Shown here: piece by piece, positions 21,867 to 33,210 of the stretch | How the letters are laid out: each line of letters starts with the position of its first letter | Position numbering within the stretch: position 1 is the first letter of the stretch | Made by a program: the position numbers and the translations under genes | The notes under the pieces: generated by a model | Told to the model about the DNA's origin: nothing | Database searches by the model: none | What the model saw: only the letters and a program-made list of their open reading frames with translations | Source of the DNA: Camellia lanceoleosa | Lineage: Eukaryota; Streptophyta; Magnoliopsida; Ericales; Theaceae | Assembly (NCBI GenBank): GCA_025200525.1 | Contig: CM045761.1 | Span: 99,920,182 to 99,984,181 of the forward strand | Direction of reading: 5' to 3' | Length of the DNA: 64,000 bases

Positions 21867-23438
21867 ATGGTCACTACCACTCCTTCCCAACCAAGGCCCG
21901 CCCTGCCACACCTTTCTAGTACCTCCGGAGCGAGAACCAAGGCCCGAGGTACCAATCCTAGGCCAAAGAACCTTCACTCCACTATGCATGCCCCGCCCAA
22001 GGCTCTGGGCTTAATCAGAAGAAGCATCCGACGCCTAGAACCGAGGCCACTACCAAATCCACTCTTCCCACAACCAAATGCATCAGGCGTACCACCAAAG
22101 AAGATGGCCATGACACGATCAATGTTTCCAACAAGGCCACGAGATTCAAGACCTCACGACAAGAATATCATTGTGCCTCCCGAGAGACCCAACGTCACAA
22201 CTAACCCACTCAGACATAACCAAGATCCACCACCCAAAAGAGTCAACTTCATCCAAACCGGGTCGCTTTACGATCCTAGTATCTATATTACTCCCTCTCA
22301 CCTACCCAAGCCGGAGGTGATCCTTCCTGATTGCACTTACTTGTGCATGTTGGACACCTTCACAACCCAATCTGAGCCAGAGGTGGTGACCTCCGAAGAT
22401 GGAATGGGGCAGGTTTCAGAAGAGAGCAGGATTGGTGAGTCTGGGATGGGACAGTCCGGGAATTTAGCTGGGAGAGCCTATGATCCGAGCGGATACATCC
22501 TATCAGTAGGCCGGTCTGAGCCAAGTGTAAGGCTGCCAGAAAAAGTTGAATTGTGTATGATTCGGGGGGACGGACTAGAGCAAGGGGCAGATGGTCTGAC
22601 AACGGTGGAAGAAGATTTTGCTAACCTCCAGTTCTTCAATGACCAAGAAGCCGGGGATGCAACAATCAATTGGTTTGAATATGGGGAGTCGGCTGAGGTT
22701 GTCGGATGGTTAGATGATCAGCCAGATGTTGTGGAAATTCAATCAGAGCAAGGCCCGGCAGGGGCAGGGGTATCAATGATGGCCGGAAGGGCCGAAAGTC
22801 AGAATGAACCGCCGGAGAGCGCCGGTGCAAAGAATTTCGCTTGGGATCAAGAGATTGTGAAAACCGAACAACAAACCCTACTGACAAAGGAGGAGCAAGA
22901 GAAGAGATGGGATTCTGAGAGAATCCGGAAAGCCAAGAACCATGAGGAGGTTGAAAGTGCTGCGAGCACAAGAGCAGGACATGCTGTGAGCATGTGGGAT
23001 GAAAGTACTGAGAGTACGAACTTCCCAGAACCAGATAGGTGTCTGTTGAATGCTAGCGGGATGTATTGGGAAGACGATGACTTATGTCTTGCCCACACAG
23101 ATGAAGATTGGGCAGGTGCCCAACCAGATGATACTTGGTACCTCGATGAGGTGGACCACATGACCAGGAGTGGGCGGTATTTCAAGCCCCCACACCTTGA
23201 CCAACCTGAAGCATCTGGGAAAGATAAAGAGGTAGAAACAGAGAGAAGCAGATTGAAGAAGAAGTCGTTTCAAGCGATAAAGAAAATACAGCGTACATCT
23301 CCATCTGGGACCGCTATGGCTTCAAGGGTGCATGAGGGTCGGTCCTATCTGCTATGGACAAGGCCAAACTCTCCATTGAAACTACGCCGGAGCAGCTGGT
23401 TGGGCTGGTTTTTCCGGGAAGAGGTTCCCCGACATTAA
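21867..23438 (+). CDS. gag-pro linker ORF of the inner element (523 codons)
   Basis: This is the longest open frame in the window. The N-terminal third is proline- and arginine-rich. Near residue 130 lies PPKRVNFIQTGSLYDPSIYI, a pattern seen between gag and protease of Tat/Ogre elements. The middle is acidic and glycine-rich (many EE, DD, GEE, AGRAES runs) and likely unstructured. Near residue 430 DHMTRSGRYFKPP leads into protease-proximal sequence. The last 60 residues are out of register: the family continuation SIWD... ETTPEQLVGLVF is found in another frame from about 23300, so a frameshift lies there. It is probably part of a gag-pol polyprotein rather than a separate protein. Confidence 0.6.
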   Translation: MVTTTPSQPRPALPHLSSTSGARTKARGTNPRPKNLHSTMHAPPKALGLIRRSIRRLEPRPLPNPLFPQPNASGVPPKKMAMTRSMFPTRPRDSRPHDKNIIVPPERPNVTTNPLRHNQDPPPKRVNFIQTGSLYDPSIYITPSHLPKPEVILPDCTYLCMLDTFTTQSEPEVVTSEDGMGQVSEESRIGESGMGQSGNLAGRAYDPSGYILSVGRSEPSVRLPEKVELCMIRGDGLEQGADGLTTVEEDFANLQFFNDQEAGDATINWFEYGESAEVVGWLDDQPDVVEIQSEQGPAGAGVSMMAGRAESQNEPPESAGAKNFAWDQEIVKTEQQTLLTKEEQEKRWDSERIRKAKNHEEVESAASTRAGHAVSMWDESTESTNFPEPDRCLLNASGMYWEDDDLCLAHTDEDWAGAQPDDTWYLDEVDHMTRSGRYFKPPHLDQPEASGKDKEVETERSRLKKKSFQAIKKIQRTSPSGTAMASRVHEGRSYLLWTRPNSPLKLRRSSWLGWFFREEVPRH

Positions 23439-23995
23439 CCTTTACAGACAAGGAACTGCCGCCTGAGGGCGTGAATCATAACAAACCCCTCTACATCTCC
23501 ATGGAGTGCAGAGATAAGTGGATACCGGTGGTACTTGTTGATACCGGGTTCATATCAATGTTCCGCCAATGAACGGCATATGCAATCGGGTTAAAACCCA
23601 GAGACTTCATACCAACCACTGTGTGATCGAGCTTATGATAATACCAAGAGGGAAGTGATGGGATCATAGGTTCGCACCAGTTGGTCCGGACAACACAACA
23701 TTGAATTTCATGTCTTGGACGCTTCCGCAACCTTCAACTTGCTCTTGGGGCATGGTTGCACCAAGTGAAAGCGCTCTTCCACTCGCACCAGATGTTGAAA
23801 TACCCTCACGGAAGGGGTTGCAATTATTTTTCGAAATTCATCCATCCATCCGCCAGAGGTGTCTACGCCATGGAAATCGAGCACGACGGAGGATGTGTTC
23901 TTGTCGTGGTTCACTTTGGCAGAGGCCCGTAGTGCGTAATATTATGGTCAGGAATGAAGGTGTGTACGCCGCTGCTCAACTGCCTACCTCATGAA
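23354..23995 (+). pseudogene. pro: Aspartic protease domain of the inner element
   Basis: An ATG-started frame at 23354-23572 covers TTPEQLVGLVF, then PLYISMECRDKWIPVVLVDTG. The catalytic Asp-Thr-Gly triad is at 23540-23548 and intact. Straight after it the reading frame breaks (a stop at 23570) and the rest of the fold (TAYAIGLKPRDFIPTTV, then an LLGHGWLH-like segment near 23740) is found in other frames up to about 23990. The domain would cleave the Gag-Pol polyprotein; as written it is not translatable in one piece. Confidence 0.75.
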
Positions 23996-24706
23996 CAAGC
24001 TACAACATATTCCCTGATGGGATTAGGAAGGAGCGGCAGAAAGGAGTCGCAGATTGGCGTGTCGATAATCCGCATACCTTGGGTCAAGGTTATCCGCCCA
24101 CCAAAGAGGACCGGATGAGGAAAGGAAAGGAAATGGCCAGAGCTGTGAGCGAAGCAGGCTGGAAAGCCTTTTGATTTAATGCACAGGCCCATCCAGGGTA
24201 CCCTGAACGGACGCTTCATCCGGGAGGGGGAGGACTTTCCATTTTGCGGCTTCCCAGAGCCATGGTTAAACGCGGAGAAGAAGCGTGTACCAGGTTTCGA
24301 AATCTTCTTCGACCTGCAACTATCCGGGGATGATGTTGCCACCGAGCAAACAGACCCAACAACTGAGGTTGAGCAGAATAAGGCAGGTGATCTTGAGAAT
24401 ACAGAATTGGAAATGGGGGTAGCACTGGCATGTCTCCTCTCTGATCCTCCGATCGACCAAGAGTGCTTGGGGGATAACTTCGTGGTGTCCATGATTGGAG
24501 ATGAAACGGCTGCGAGCCGACCAGCAGCTATCTTGGATGCATCAATCGCACCCTCTCTCACTTGGCAGTACGAGGAGGGATTTTCGCCCAAAGAAGACTG
24601 GTCAGTAGTGAGCCTAATCGATTCCACCGAGTCCTCGTGAGTTTAATCAGTTCCACTGACCGAGTCCGAGTCTGCACTGGGATGTTAACCCGATGCCACA
24701 CCGCCT
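23996..24706 (+). other. Protease-RT linker of the inner element
   Basis: A 153-codon frame (24179-24640) starts HRPIQGTLNGRFIREGEDF and includes FPFCGFPEPWLNAEKKRVPG and EIFFDLQLS, a conserved linker of Ogre-like polyproteins. The C-terminal half is acidic and threonine-rich. It is part of the polyprotein, not an independent gene. Confidence 0.6.
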
Positions 24707-26005
24707 GTGTCAGTTTTTTCCTTTTCGTTTGAGTCTGTTGTAACCGATGAATTGGACGATTTGGATGTACCTAATGAGAATGAGCTATCTGTGGTTTCCG
24801 AGTATTTTTCTGTGCCCCTAATTTATTGCATTAATTCAGACTTTCAAAATTTTGATCAAAACGACGAGGACGAAGTTCCTCCGGTTTTACAACGTTTAAT
24901 TGAGCAAGAGCAAGAGAGATTTGTTAAACCATTAATGGATGAAATCACCACCGTGAACATTGGTACTGAGGAGGACCCGCGGCTGGTCCAGATTGGGTCC
25001 ACGTTGTCTTCGGAGGAACGCGAGCACTTAGTTGCTTTATTAAAAGATTTCAAAGATGTTTTCGCGTGGTCCTACGAAGACATGCCTGGAATCGATCCTG
25101 AGATTGTACAAAGATTGATCCCCTTGACCCCGAGGCCCGACCCGTCAAGCAGAAACTCAGAAGGATCCGCCCCGATTGGGCTCTTAAGATTAAGAAGGAG
25201 GTCACCAAGCAAATTGACGCAGCTTCCTCACCGTATCTGAGTATCCGACTTGGTTGGCCAACATTGTTCCGGTGCCGAAAAAAGATGACAGGATCCGGGT
25301 GTGTGTAGACTTCAGGGATTTGAACAAAGCTAGTCCAAAGGACGACTTTCCCTTACCGCACATCGATGAGTTGGTAGATTTCACGGCAGGGCATGCATTG
25401 CTCTCGCTCATGGATGGCTTCGTGATACAATCGATAGTGATGGCGCCAGAAGAGAGAAAAGACTGCATTCACCACCCCGTGGGGGAACATATCGCTATCG
25501 GTAATGCCGCTTGGGAAGAACGCTAGAGCTACTTATTAACGGGCCTCGACCACAATACTACATGATATGATCCACAAAGAGGTTGAGGTGTATGTGGACG
25601 ACATGATTGTCAAGTCCAAAGAAAGAGAGGGCCACTACACCGCCTTGCACAAGTTTTTCCAAAGGATCGTGAATTCCATGCTAAACCCTCGTAAATGTAC
25701 ATTCGTGTTACAATGAAAGATGCTAGGGTTTCGACACACAAAGAGGCATCGAGGTCGATCCTACCAAAATCAAGGCCATCCTAGAAATGCCACCACCAAG
25801 GACTGAAAAGGAAGTGCGTTTTCGGGTAAAGTGCAATTCATAAGACGGTTTATTTCAAAATTAACCTTGACTTGTGAACCACTTTTGGCCTCCTCAAGAA
25901 AGGAAAGAAGTTTCAATGGGACGGCCGATGTCAAGTCGCATTTGAACAGATCAAAGAATATCTACGTAACCCACCCGCTTTTGTCGCCAGAACCTGTGGA
26001 AACCG
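24707..26005 (+). pseudogene. pol: Reverse transcriptase domain of the inner element
   Basis: The frame 24707-25240 contains DFKDVFAWSYEDMPGIDPEI, the usual RT entry. After a frameshift, 25254-25526 carries VPVPKKDDRIRVCVDFRDLN, KASPKDDFPLPHIDELVD, and LLSLMDGF. Another shift follows, then KNARATY and, at 25591-25602, the YVDD active site in VEVYVDDMIVKSKE. At least five frame changes and several stops (for example TAA in place of a Gln codon near 25536) break it. The enzyme copies element RNA into DNA. The motifs are well preserved although the frame is not, so either decay is recent or some indels are sequence errors. Confidence 0.8.
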
Positions 26006-26820
26006 TTGATTTTGTATCCGCTGGATCAAACTACAACGGGCTGCATGCTTGCACAAGAATCAGAAGACAAGGCAGAAAGAGCCATCTACTATCTCAGCAA
26101 GAAGATACTGGAGTATGAGACCCGGTATACACCGCTGGAAGAGGCTTGCTTGTCTCTGGTATGGGCTACCAGGAAGCTGCAGCACTACCTGTTAGCTCAC
26201 TCTATAATGTTGGTTTCGCGACTTGATCCCATCAAATATCTCTTCGAGAAACCAGCGCTTACGGGTAGGCTAGCTCTTTGGTTGCTTTTGCTCTCCGAAT
26301 TTGATCTCTTGTACGTGACACGCAAGTCAGTAAAAGGAAGAGCAGTGGCAGAGTTCCTTGCCGACCACCCGGTTGAGGGGGATGAAGCAGTTGAATATTT
26401 GTTCCCGGATGAATCGATTTTGCATATCGACGAAGAAACTTGGACGATGTACTTTGACGGAGCATCAAATCAACATGGGTGTGGGATAGGAGTGTTGCTG
26501 ATAGCACCCGATGACTCCCGTATCCCTCTAGCCTTCAAGCTCCAGTTCAAAGTCTCGAATAATGAAGGTAATATGAGGCGGTATCGCCGGGTTTAGAAGC
26601 GACCTCGAACTAGGGACAAGACGGTTGGACGTTATTGGGGATTCGAACCTTGTTGTGTCTCAAGCTAAAGGAGACTGGAAAGTAAAAGAGGAAAAGATGA
26701 TGATGTATCACCAAACCTTGGATTTGCTGATTCCGCGGTTTGAAAAGCTAAGTTTTACTCATCTACTAAGAGAGAACAACAGGTTCGCAGATTCGCTAGC
26801 AACTCTATCATCTATGATAG
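26006..26820 (+). pseudogene. pol: Dual RNase H region of the inner element
   Basis: The 196-codon frame at 26006-26596 starts with the RT-linked RNase H remnant (RAIYYLSKKILEYETRYTPL, then ACLSLVWATRKLQHYL). It continues through a spacer (GRAVAEFLADHPVE) to a second RNase H: TWTMYFDGASNQHGCGIGVL with the first catalytic Asp near 26456, then FKVSNNEG with the catalytic Glu, and, after a frameshift at about 26580, DVIGDSNLVVSQ with the next Asp near 26640. Two RNase H modules in a row are diagnostic of the Tat lineage. They degrade RNA in RNA-DNA hybrids during reverse transcription. Confidence 0.85.
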
Positions 26821-28153
26821 ACATCCCGTGTGGAGTCCTAATGCGCCCAAATATCATCGACCAGAAATTTGCACCTGCCTATGAGTCGATTGCAGCCATA
26901 GATGAAGTTCAGGACGAACACCCCTGGTATTACGACATCTGGAACTTCTTGGAGACAGAAACATACCCGCCGGGGGTAAATGCCAAAGACAAGAGGGCAA
27001 TCAGAAGAATGGCAGTCCAGTTCATCATCTGCGGGGGTAAACTGTATAAACGGGGTCATCTGGGAATGCATAAACTGTGCGTTGATGCTGAAGAATCAGG
27101 GCGTCTGATGGAAGCCATCCACGGGGGTGAATGTGGTGCACACATGAATGGGGTAATGTTGGCGCGGAAGATCCTTAGACAAGGTTATTACTGGTCCACC
27201 ATGGAGGAGGATTGTATTGGCTTCGTCCGGCGATGTCATAAGTGTCAAATTCATGCAAATCGCATGAACATCCCGCCACAAAATCAGACAACATGACTTC
27301 GCCATGGCCGCCGTCTGTCTGGGAATTGATGTAATCGAGTCATACGCCAAAGGGGTCGAATGGGCATGAGTTCATTTTGGTAGCGATAGATTATTTCACA
27401 AAGTGGGTTGAGGCCCAATCTTACGCAGTGTTGAAGGCTTCGCATGTAGCGAAATTTATCAGAAACAATATTATCTCGCCACGGGTCCCAAATGAAATCG
27501 CTTGCATAATGGTTCCCACTTCAAAAAGGAGGTGATCGATTTGTTGGAGAAATACAATGTGGCTTTTCATAAGTCATCTACTTACCGGCCGCAAACCAAC
27601 GGAGCAGTTGAAGCCGCCAACAAGAACATCAAGCGCATACTACAGGAGATGGTGGACACCTATCGATCGCCGATAAGCCGCTGCTCTATGGGGCTACAGG
27701 ACTTCGATCAGAACTTCTACTGGGACGACTCCGTACTCATTGGTTTATGGGATGGAGGCCGTTCTGCCTATTGAGATTGAGGTCCCGTCATTACGAGTAT
27801 TGGTCGAGTGCCAGATAGCCGAAGCGGATTGGCAGCAAAACAGATTTGAGGAACTCATGCTTTTCGATGAAAGAAGGCTGAAAGCACTGTACCACATCCA
27901 AGGTTATCAATGCAGAATCGCTCGGGCTTTTAACAAGAAGGTAAAGTCCAGGAACTTGAAAGAAGGAGATTTGGTACTCAAAGAAAACCGAGCTCCCATC
28001 CACGACCCAAGGGGCAAGTTCAGACCCAATTGGACTGGTCCCTACATTATCAAGTCAATCTGGTCCGGTGGAGCTGTGGTTCTGATGGATTTAGATGGCT
28101 TAGAGTTTTCTCAACCGATCAACATGGACAAGTTGAAGAAATATTATCCCTGA
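26821..28153 (+). pseudogene. int: Integrase of the inner element
   Basis: The H2C2 zinc domain is intact within 26625-27296 (IHGGECGAH ... RRCHKCQIH). The catalytic core follows in shifted frames: a GIDVIESYAKG segment with the first Asp near 27320, then YFTKWVEAQSYAVLKASH, then HNGSHFKKEV where the second catalytic Asp position reads His (27505-27507), and NGAVEAANKNIKRIL with the Glu. The C-terminal 137-codon frame (27740-28153) includes RIARAFNKKVKSRNLKEGDL, VLKENRAPIHDPRGKFRPNW, and TGPYIIKSI, ending MDKLKKYYP and a stop at 28151-28153. It joins element DNA to the host chromosome. It is broken by frameshifts near 27300, 27500 and 27700. Confidence 0.82.
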
Positions 28154-28839
28154 GAGGCTCGCTAGGCCGAAAACCCAAAAGGGCGACCTAGGCAAAATTC
28201 AGAGCATAGAAAATTTGAAATTATAAAAACTGAGCTCGCAAGGTTGAAAACCCGCAAAGGGCGGCCTTGGCAAAAGTTAGAGCGCAAAAGGAGAGTAAAA
28301 ATACCCGAGCGAACCCGAGCCTGAACTACGTAAGGCTTGATTCCCATCTTTGGGATACGTAGGCAACTTCATCCTGAAGTTCAGCCACAATCTTTTCCCC
28401 GATCAACTTTGTCCATATTGATCATCTCAGTCATCTCTATTCATCAGCATTTATCGTGATCTCCGGTACAGTGTTATTCAGACTAGGGGCAACTTTCCGC
28501 TTGCGAAGTCTTGAAGTGGTACTTTCAGACTAGGGCAACTTTCCAGCTGTCAAATCCGGTTGTGCATCTCGGATAGATCTCAGCGTGTCCGCTCGATCCA
28601 TATCGAAAATAGTTTTGAAAAGTTTTAATAAAAGTTGACTTTGTTCAAATTAATCTTTTCACAACTAAGACCATTCTTGGACCAAAACGGAGAATTTTCA
28701 AGACCACAACCTTCAATTTCTTTGATTTCAAAATGTAATTCTCGCTCTTGCATACAATTGAAGTTGCTTTTTATTACGCTCAGAATGAAAACTTGAAAAG
28801 ACTAATAAAGCAATAGATCCGGGGCATAGTCAAGTCAGT
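28154..28839 (+). other. Post-pol untranslated region of the inner element
   Basis: No gene is visible. An imperfect direct repeat (CTAGGCCGAAAACCC...AAGGGCGACCTAGGC at 28163-28192 and a relative at 28236-28268) and the string CTACGTAAGGCTTGATTCCC are hallmarks of the region after pol in many plant Tat elements. TTCAGACTAGGGGCAACTTTCC is nearly repeated at 28478-28500 and 28525-28545. Confidence 0.6.
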
Positions 28840-30100
28840 GTCCTCGCTACCGCCAGAGCTAGTTGAAGCCTCCGATGCCAACCTAGGCCCAACTCAGGCT
28901 TCTTCATTGAGCCAATCCCAAAGACTCGCCGATAAAGTGCAACCGAAAATAGGGGCGGGGAAGAATTTCTAGCCCTCCAGTCAAGTATGTCGGGCAAGGT
29001 GTGCACCTCGAACCGAAAGTGGCTGGTACTCAATCCCTCCGGAGGGCAAGTCCGATCATGGCTAAACCGACGCACGCGGAATGGGAAATAAAATACGCAG
29101 TGAGTCAAGCGACCAACTAGATCCCAAGATCTCAGAAACATGCTATAGCTCATCGCCGAAGGTTAAGCCAAGGACACGCCAAGCAATGCGTTCACCGACA
29201 AGTTGCACATCCATTCAAACCACCATCCTCATCAAGGGCGCCAATCAGCGTTGTCGAAAGAAGTAGCCATGGGCTAAGTAAGGTGGCAAGAATCCACAAC
29301 TTGCAATTTATCCATCAACCATATCCGGGAGGGATGAAAAATGAGAGAATAAAGAATAGAAAGAGGTGCGTGAAAAGAAAATTAAGATGTGGTTTTTTAG
29401 AGAAAAATCGAGCCTGAGGGCAGAGTGATGTGAGCAAATACATATGCAAGCTTGGGTGGGAAACATTACCGCAGCAGAGTGGACTCTCGCAAACCTCGGG
29501 TTGTCTCTTGGCGTAGAAGGCATCCAAACCTAGCGGCGTCTCGCCAATGTCATGGGGATACGACTCTTTCCTTCCTCAAGCCTTGGGCGACTTCAATTAA
29601 ACGGATGCTAGCCCCTCGAACTGAGACAAAGCGAAAATGAGATAACACGCACAAGCAGAGGGCATGTTGTCGGAAACCTTGCCAATGATGGTTGTTGCGG
29701 TCACCGGCATCAGAGAATCGGTAAATCAGGCTCGGGACATCCAACATGCCATTATCAATCAGAGATCGAGCATCATGCGCGTTGAGACCGCACATCCGCC
29801 CTAAAGCTTGGGCATGGCCAAAACGAGACTGAGGCAAGATCTCTTCTGAGCGTTCAGACTCCATCAAAGCTTGAAAATCTTCAAAAGTAGGACATACCTC
29901 TTGCCCTCCGAAGCTGAAGACATGCGTCACCGGGTTCCAAAACCTTGCCGCGACATGAAGGAAAGAAAGGTGCAGTGGAGTCCGCCTCAACGTAAATAGT
30001 GCATTCAAGCCGAAACCCCGGAAGTTCAACTTTTCCGAGCCATCTAGAGAAGAAATCCAAGAGGTGAGATTTTCTGCGAGAAATGCCTCTATTTTCTTTG
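28840..30100 (-). pseudogene. Antisense gene 2: DUF7745-like, transposon-associated plant protein
   Basis: It reads leftward from about 30100, opposite to pol. One frame runs through IEAFLAENLTSWISSLDGSE, LNFRGFGLNALFTLRR, HLSFLHVAARFWNPVTHVF, and CPTFEDFQALMESE to a stop near 29550. A shifted frame continues with DIGETPLGLDAFYAKRQPEV. A serine- and aspartate-rich tail lies near 28840-28900. The pattern resembles DUF7745-type proteins, which sit in plant retroelements; the molecular role is unknown. No ATG is visible in the first frame, so the start is lost, altered or in an upstream exon. A TATA box (CCTATAAAAG, 30141-30150) lies just upstream. It shares its strand with the PMD gene but has its own promoter. 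Confidence 0.5.
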
Positions 30101-30140
30101 TGAGAAACGGTGATGAAATGAATAAGTTCCAAGGCTGGGG

Positions 30141-30150
30141 CTTTTATAGG
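30141..30150 (-). promoter_or_regulatory. TATA box of antisense gene 2
   Basis: On the minus strand this reads CCTATAAAAG, 40-50 bases before the DUF7745-like frame opens. GGCCGGCCGG palindromes lie 60-95 bases farther upstream (30208-30244), the same arrangement as at the PMD gene and in the LTR. Confidence 0.6.
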
Positions 30151-30207
30151 GGAGAAAACACTATTCATGGGGACACGTGTCAAAAATCTGATGGCTGCTG
30201 AGAAAAG

Positions 30208-30244
30208 TGGCCGGCCGGCTACCTTTTCTGGCCGGCCGGCCATC
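30208..30244. promoter_or_regulatory. GGCCGGCC boxes upstream of antisense gene 2
   Basis: TGGCCGGCCGGCT (30208-30220) and GGCCGGCCGGCCATC (30230-30244) are two near-perfect palindromes ten bases apart. A third partial copy, TGGCCGGCA, lies near 30260. They match the LTR boxes at 15828-15840. Confidence 0.55.
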
Positions 30245-30432
30245 TTCTTTTTCATAAAATGGCCGGCAGTCTCCCCTCCCCAATATAACTGGCCGACCAT
30301 GCTCCTGGGCCTGCCTTTAGTCCTGTATCACCCTCCGGAGGAAAGTTCAAGGCATTTTCCAAACATCGGGAGTGTCAAAAGCCTCCATTTCCCTCGGATT
30401 CGGACGCGTTCCGTTGCCCAGATTGTCTGAAG

Positions 30433-30501
30433 TACGTGTTGTTTTGATTATCGAGTTGTTGTTTTGATTATCGAGTTGTGGTTTTGATTATCAAGTTGTT
30501 T
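30433..30501. repeat. Three copies of a 21-23-bp unit
   Basis: TTGTTTTGATTATCGAGTTG is repeated three times with slight change (the third has TCAAGTTG). It lies between the two antisense genes. Weaker relatives (CTTATCGAGTTG near 30603) follow. Confidence 0.75.
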
Positions 30502-31097
30502 GTCAAGCTGTCGTGTTTTGTTTTGTTTACGAGCCCTTACTCTCTGTGTAAACAATTTTTGTTAAGTCTTGTTTTTCGAGTCGTCAAGATTGTTGTACTT
30601 TGCTTATCGAGTTGTAAACTTGTTAAGATTTTGTCTTCTCTTAATGAGTTAATTTGTTTAAGTTGTCGCGTCGGTTCACTACCTGACCAGGTCAATACAG
30701 TGCACATTTCCATTCAATTCCATTTTTGTGCAAATGATGCGTTGCGATGCTGACATTTAAAAAAAATACAACACTTGTTTTTCGAAAAGCTGTTTCATTC
30801 CATCATGTTTTACAACCAAGCAAAGGTACAAGTTTTACTGAAAATAAAACTGCCTAACAATTGTGCAAAGTGTTACAAACTACTAGTAAAAAGGTGAATA
30901 AAGCAGGGAGCAACATCAGTGTCCTCGGGATCGGGAATAAGGGGCACTCCTCGTCCTCTTCTGCGAGATAACCTCCGCACCATCATCATCATCAGGGTCA
31001 GAGCTGTCATCCTCAGGATCCTCCTCAGCCTCGCCTCCACTCCCGGAACCAAGACCGGAACCCTCCTCCTCCTCCTCATCATCATCAGGCCCCCCCT

Positions 31098-31285
31098 CTA
31101 TGATATGAGCCCTACGCCTTCGAGACGGCCTGGATGGCCCAACTCCTCGGGAAGACCTAGATGGTCCGACTCCCCCAGCTCCCCGAGCTCCTCGGAAGGG
31201 CAGATGACCTATCTCCTGGATGGTCCAGATGATCTACCTCCCGAGAAGGTCCAGTGGCCCACCAGCGGAACATACACAGGAGGCA
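31098..31285 (-). other. PMD gene exon 6: arginine/glycine-rich linker to acidic tail
   Basis: This part of the last exon, before the acidic tail (30916-31097), is rich in CGAGGA and CCCGAGG repeats. The tail itself reads as runs of Glu and Asp (DDDEEEEE, then SSDPDDDDGAEV). Acidic, disordered C-termini are usual in retroelement PMD proteins. Frame continuity through the repeats is uncertain. Confidence 0.45.
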
Positions 31286-33210
31286 TCTGCAAATTCAAAA
31301 TTCAATACATCAGTTCAAATATGAAAATCGGGTGTAAACACAGTATGTGGTGTGTGTGTCAGATGTGCTCTACACAAGTAGCCTATCAATGCAGTAATAT
31401 GTTCAAGGTCAGCATGTCATCAGAAGTATGATAAATACAAGAGAGCTAAAGAGTACCTGAAAGCCCATGATAGACATCTGTGCCTCCCTACGCAGGACCA
31501 TCCCCTCAAGTGAGGCTATCATCTCGAGCATCTGGTTCATGTACTCCCGAGGTGGCTGCAGATACAAGCTCAAATCATCAATAAATAAGTAATTGCCAAA
31601 ATATCTGTGTGATAAATAGAAAATGATGGAACATACCGATGGCGAGTCAGGGTCACTGACATATCTGTGGCCAGGTACCGGAGGCTCAATCGGAATTGGA
31701 ATCGGAGAGGTAGCCCCGTATTGCCATCCCATCAACTCGGTCGGCATATCTAGCCACCCAGGATGATCAAAAGTCGGAGGAATAGGGGGAATCGATCCAC
31801 CCCCACCTCTGGATGTACCAGCTCTGCTGGAGGAAGGAATGTCTGTAGCACGTGCCTGACTCGAAGAAGGCATGCTAGTAGGCCTCATCGAAAGAGTACG
31901 CACCCCCATCAAGGGAGGCATCAGATATGTGTGGCGATAGGTGGCGTAGTCCCCCTCCTCAAGATATAGCAGGGCATCAGTGCCCAGCATAGCACTAACA
32001 ACCTCCCCGCGTAAAGTCTATCGATCCGCATATAGTATGGGGCGCTAAGGGGATCCTGAGAGATATAGCCTCACACCTGACGCAAGAAGCGCCCCCTAAA
32101 ACCATGCTCTACCGACGGGTCCTCAAATAACATCATGTATCGAGAATCGCCCGATCTCCGGTATCGATATCGAGACCATCTCCCAAGGGCACCTGTGGTC
32201 GCCACGTGATCTGCGTAATCGGCATAAACCAATCAAATCGAGAATGTATAAGACAGGCAAAATGAAAATAGAAGGGATGAGTTCAAATACCTCTGACGAC
32301 AAAGGTCAAAATATTGTCGCAGAGAGGAAGAGACTCTCGCCTCGCCCGATGCTCGCCGAATACCAATGAATATGGGGTCATGGGGAACCCTGCCACCGCC
32401 ATCTCTGGGCCCAATGCGGGGAAGTACACATAAACCCACAGCTGTGGAACATAATGCAAAGTGTAATGTATAGAATGTTGAGGGCAAAATACAGAATATG
32501 GAGTGCGCTGTGTGTGTGCAATGTACGAGTAATGAGAAGCTGAAATGTAAATCAAGAGGACAGAAAGTACCTCCCAGGCTCGCCAGTAGCCACCCAATAA
32601 GTCGCCCTGACCGCGGGAGGTCGCGCTCATATAACAGTACAGGGTAGCCAAGTCGGCGCCACCCTGCCAGACGCTCGACCAGGACAGTCTACTAGGGCGC
32701 TCAATGATATAGCCCAACTGTTCCTCTCACAAGAAACAAATAGAGTCCCAAGAGGAACATCAAGAAACCGCGGGCATACTGCTCCACCTCCTCAGGAGTC
32801 TCGGGCTCCATCCTCCGAAAATGGGTAGAGAACCAGGTGTTTCTGACTCTCCCCGAATCTCTCTCAATGGGTGGGCAAGCCCCCAACAAATGCATCCATG
32901 CGGCCTCCCACGTGCCCATATCCTCATCGTAGGGAATAGACCAGCCTCCCACATCAAGGCCAGTCAACACAGCGAGGTCTAGAGGGGTCATGGTCAGATC
33001 TCCGGTAGTGGAAAAATGGAAAGAATTGATGGTGTCCCACCATCTCTCCGCCAAGGCTGCCATCATCACCCTCCTGGCAGGACAGCGTGATAACCCTAGG
33101 CAGAAAGTCCCAAGCCCTGTCGAATCTACCAGATCCACAGCGACCTCAGGAAGCGCATACCAATCTCTAGTCATGTGGAGCCATATCCTCAAGACCGTCC
33201 GAGAGTCGAC

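Noticed and set aside
22666..23273. Minus-strand frames opposite the gag-pro linker
   Set aside because: Shadow frames of the acidic linker; no domain, and no promoter or splice signals comparable with the real antisense genes.
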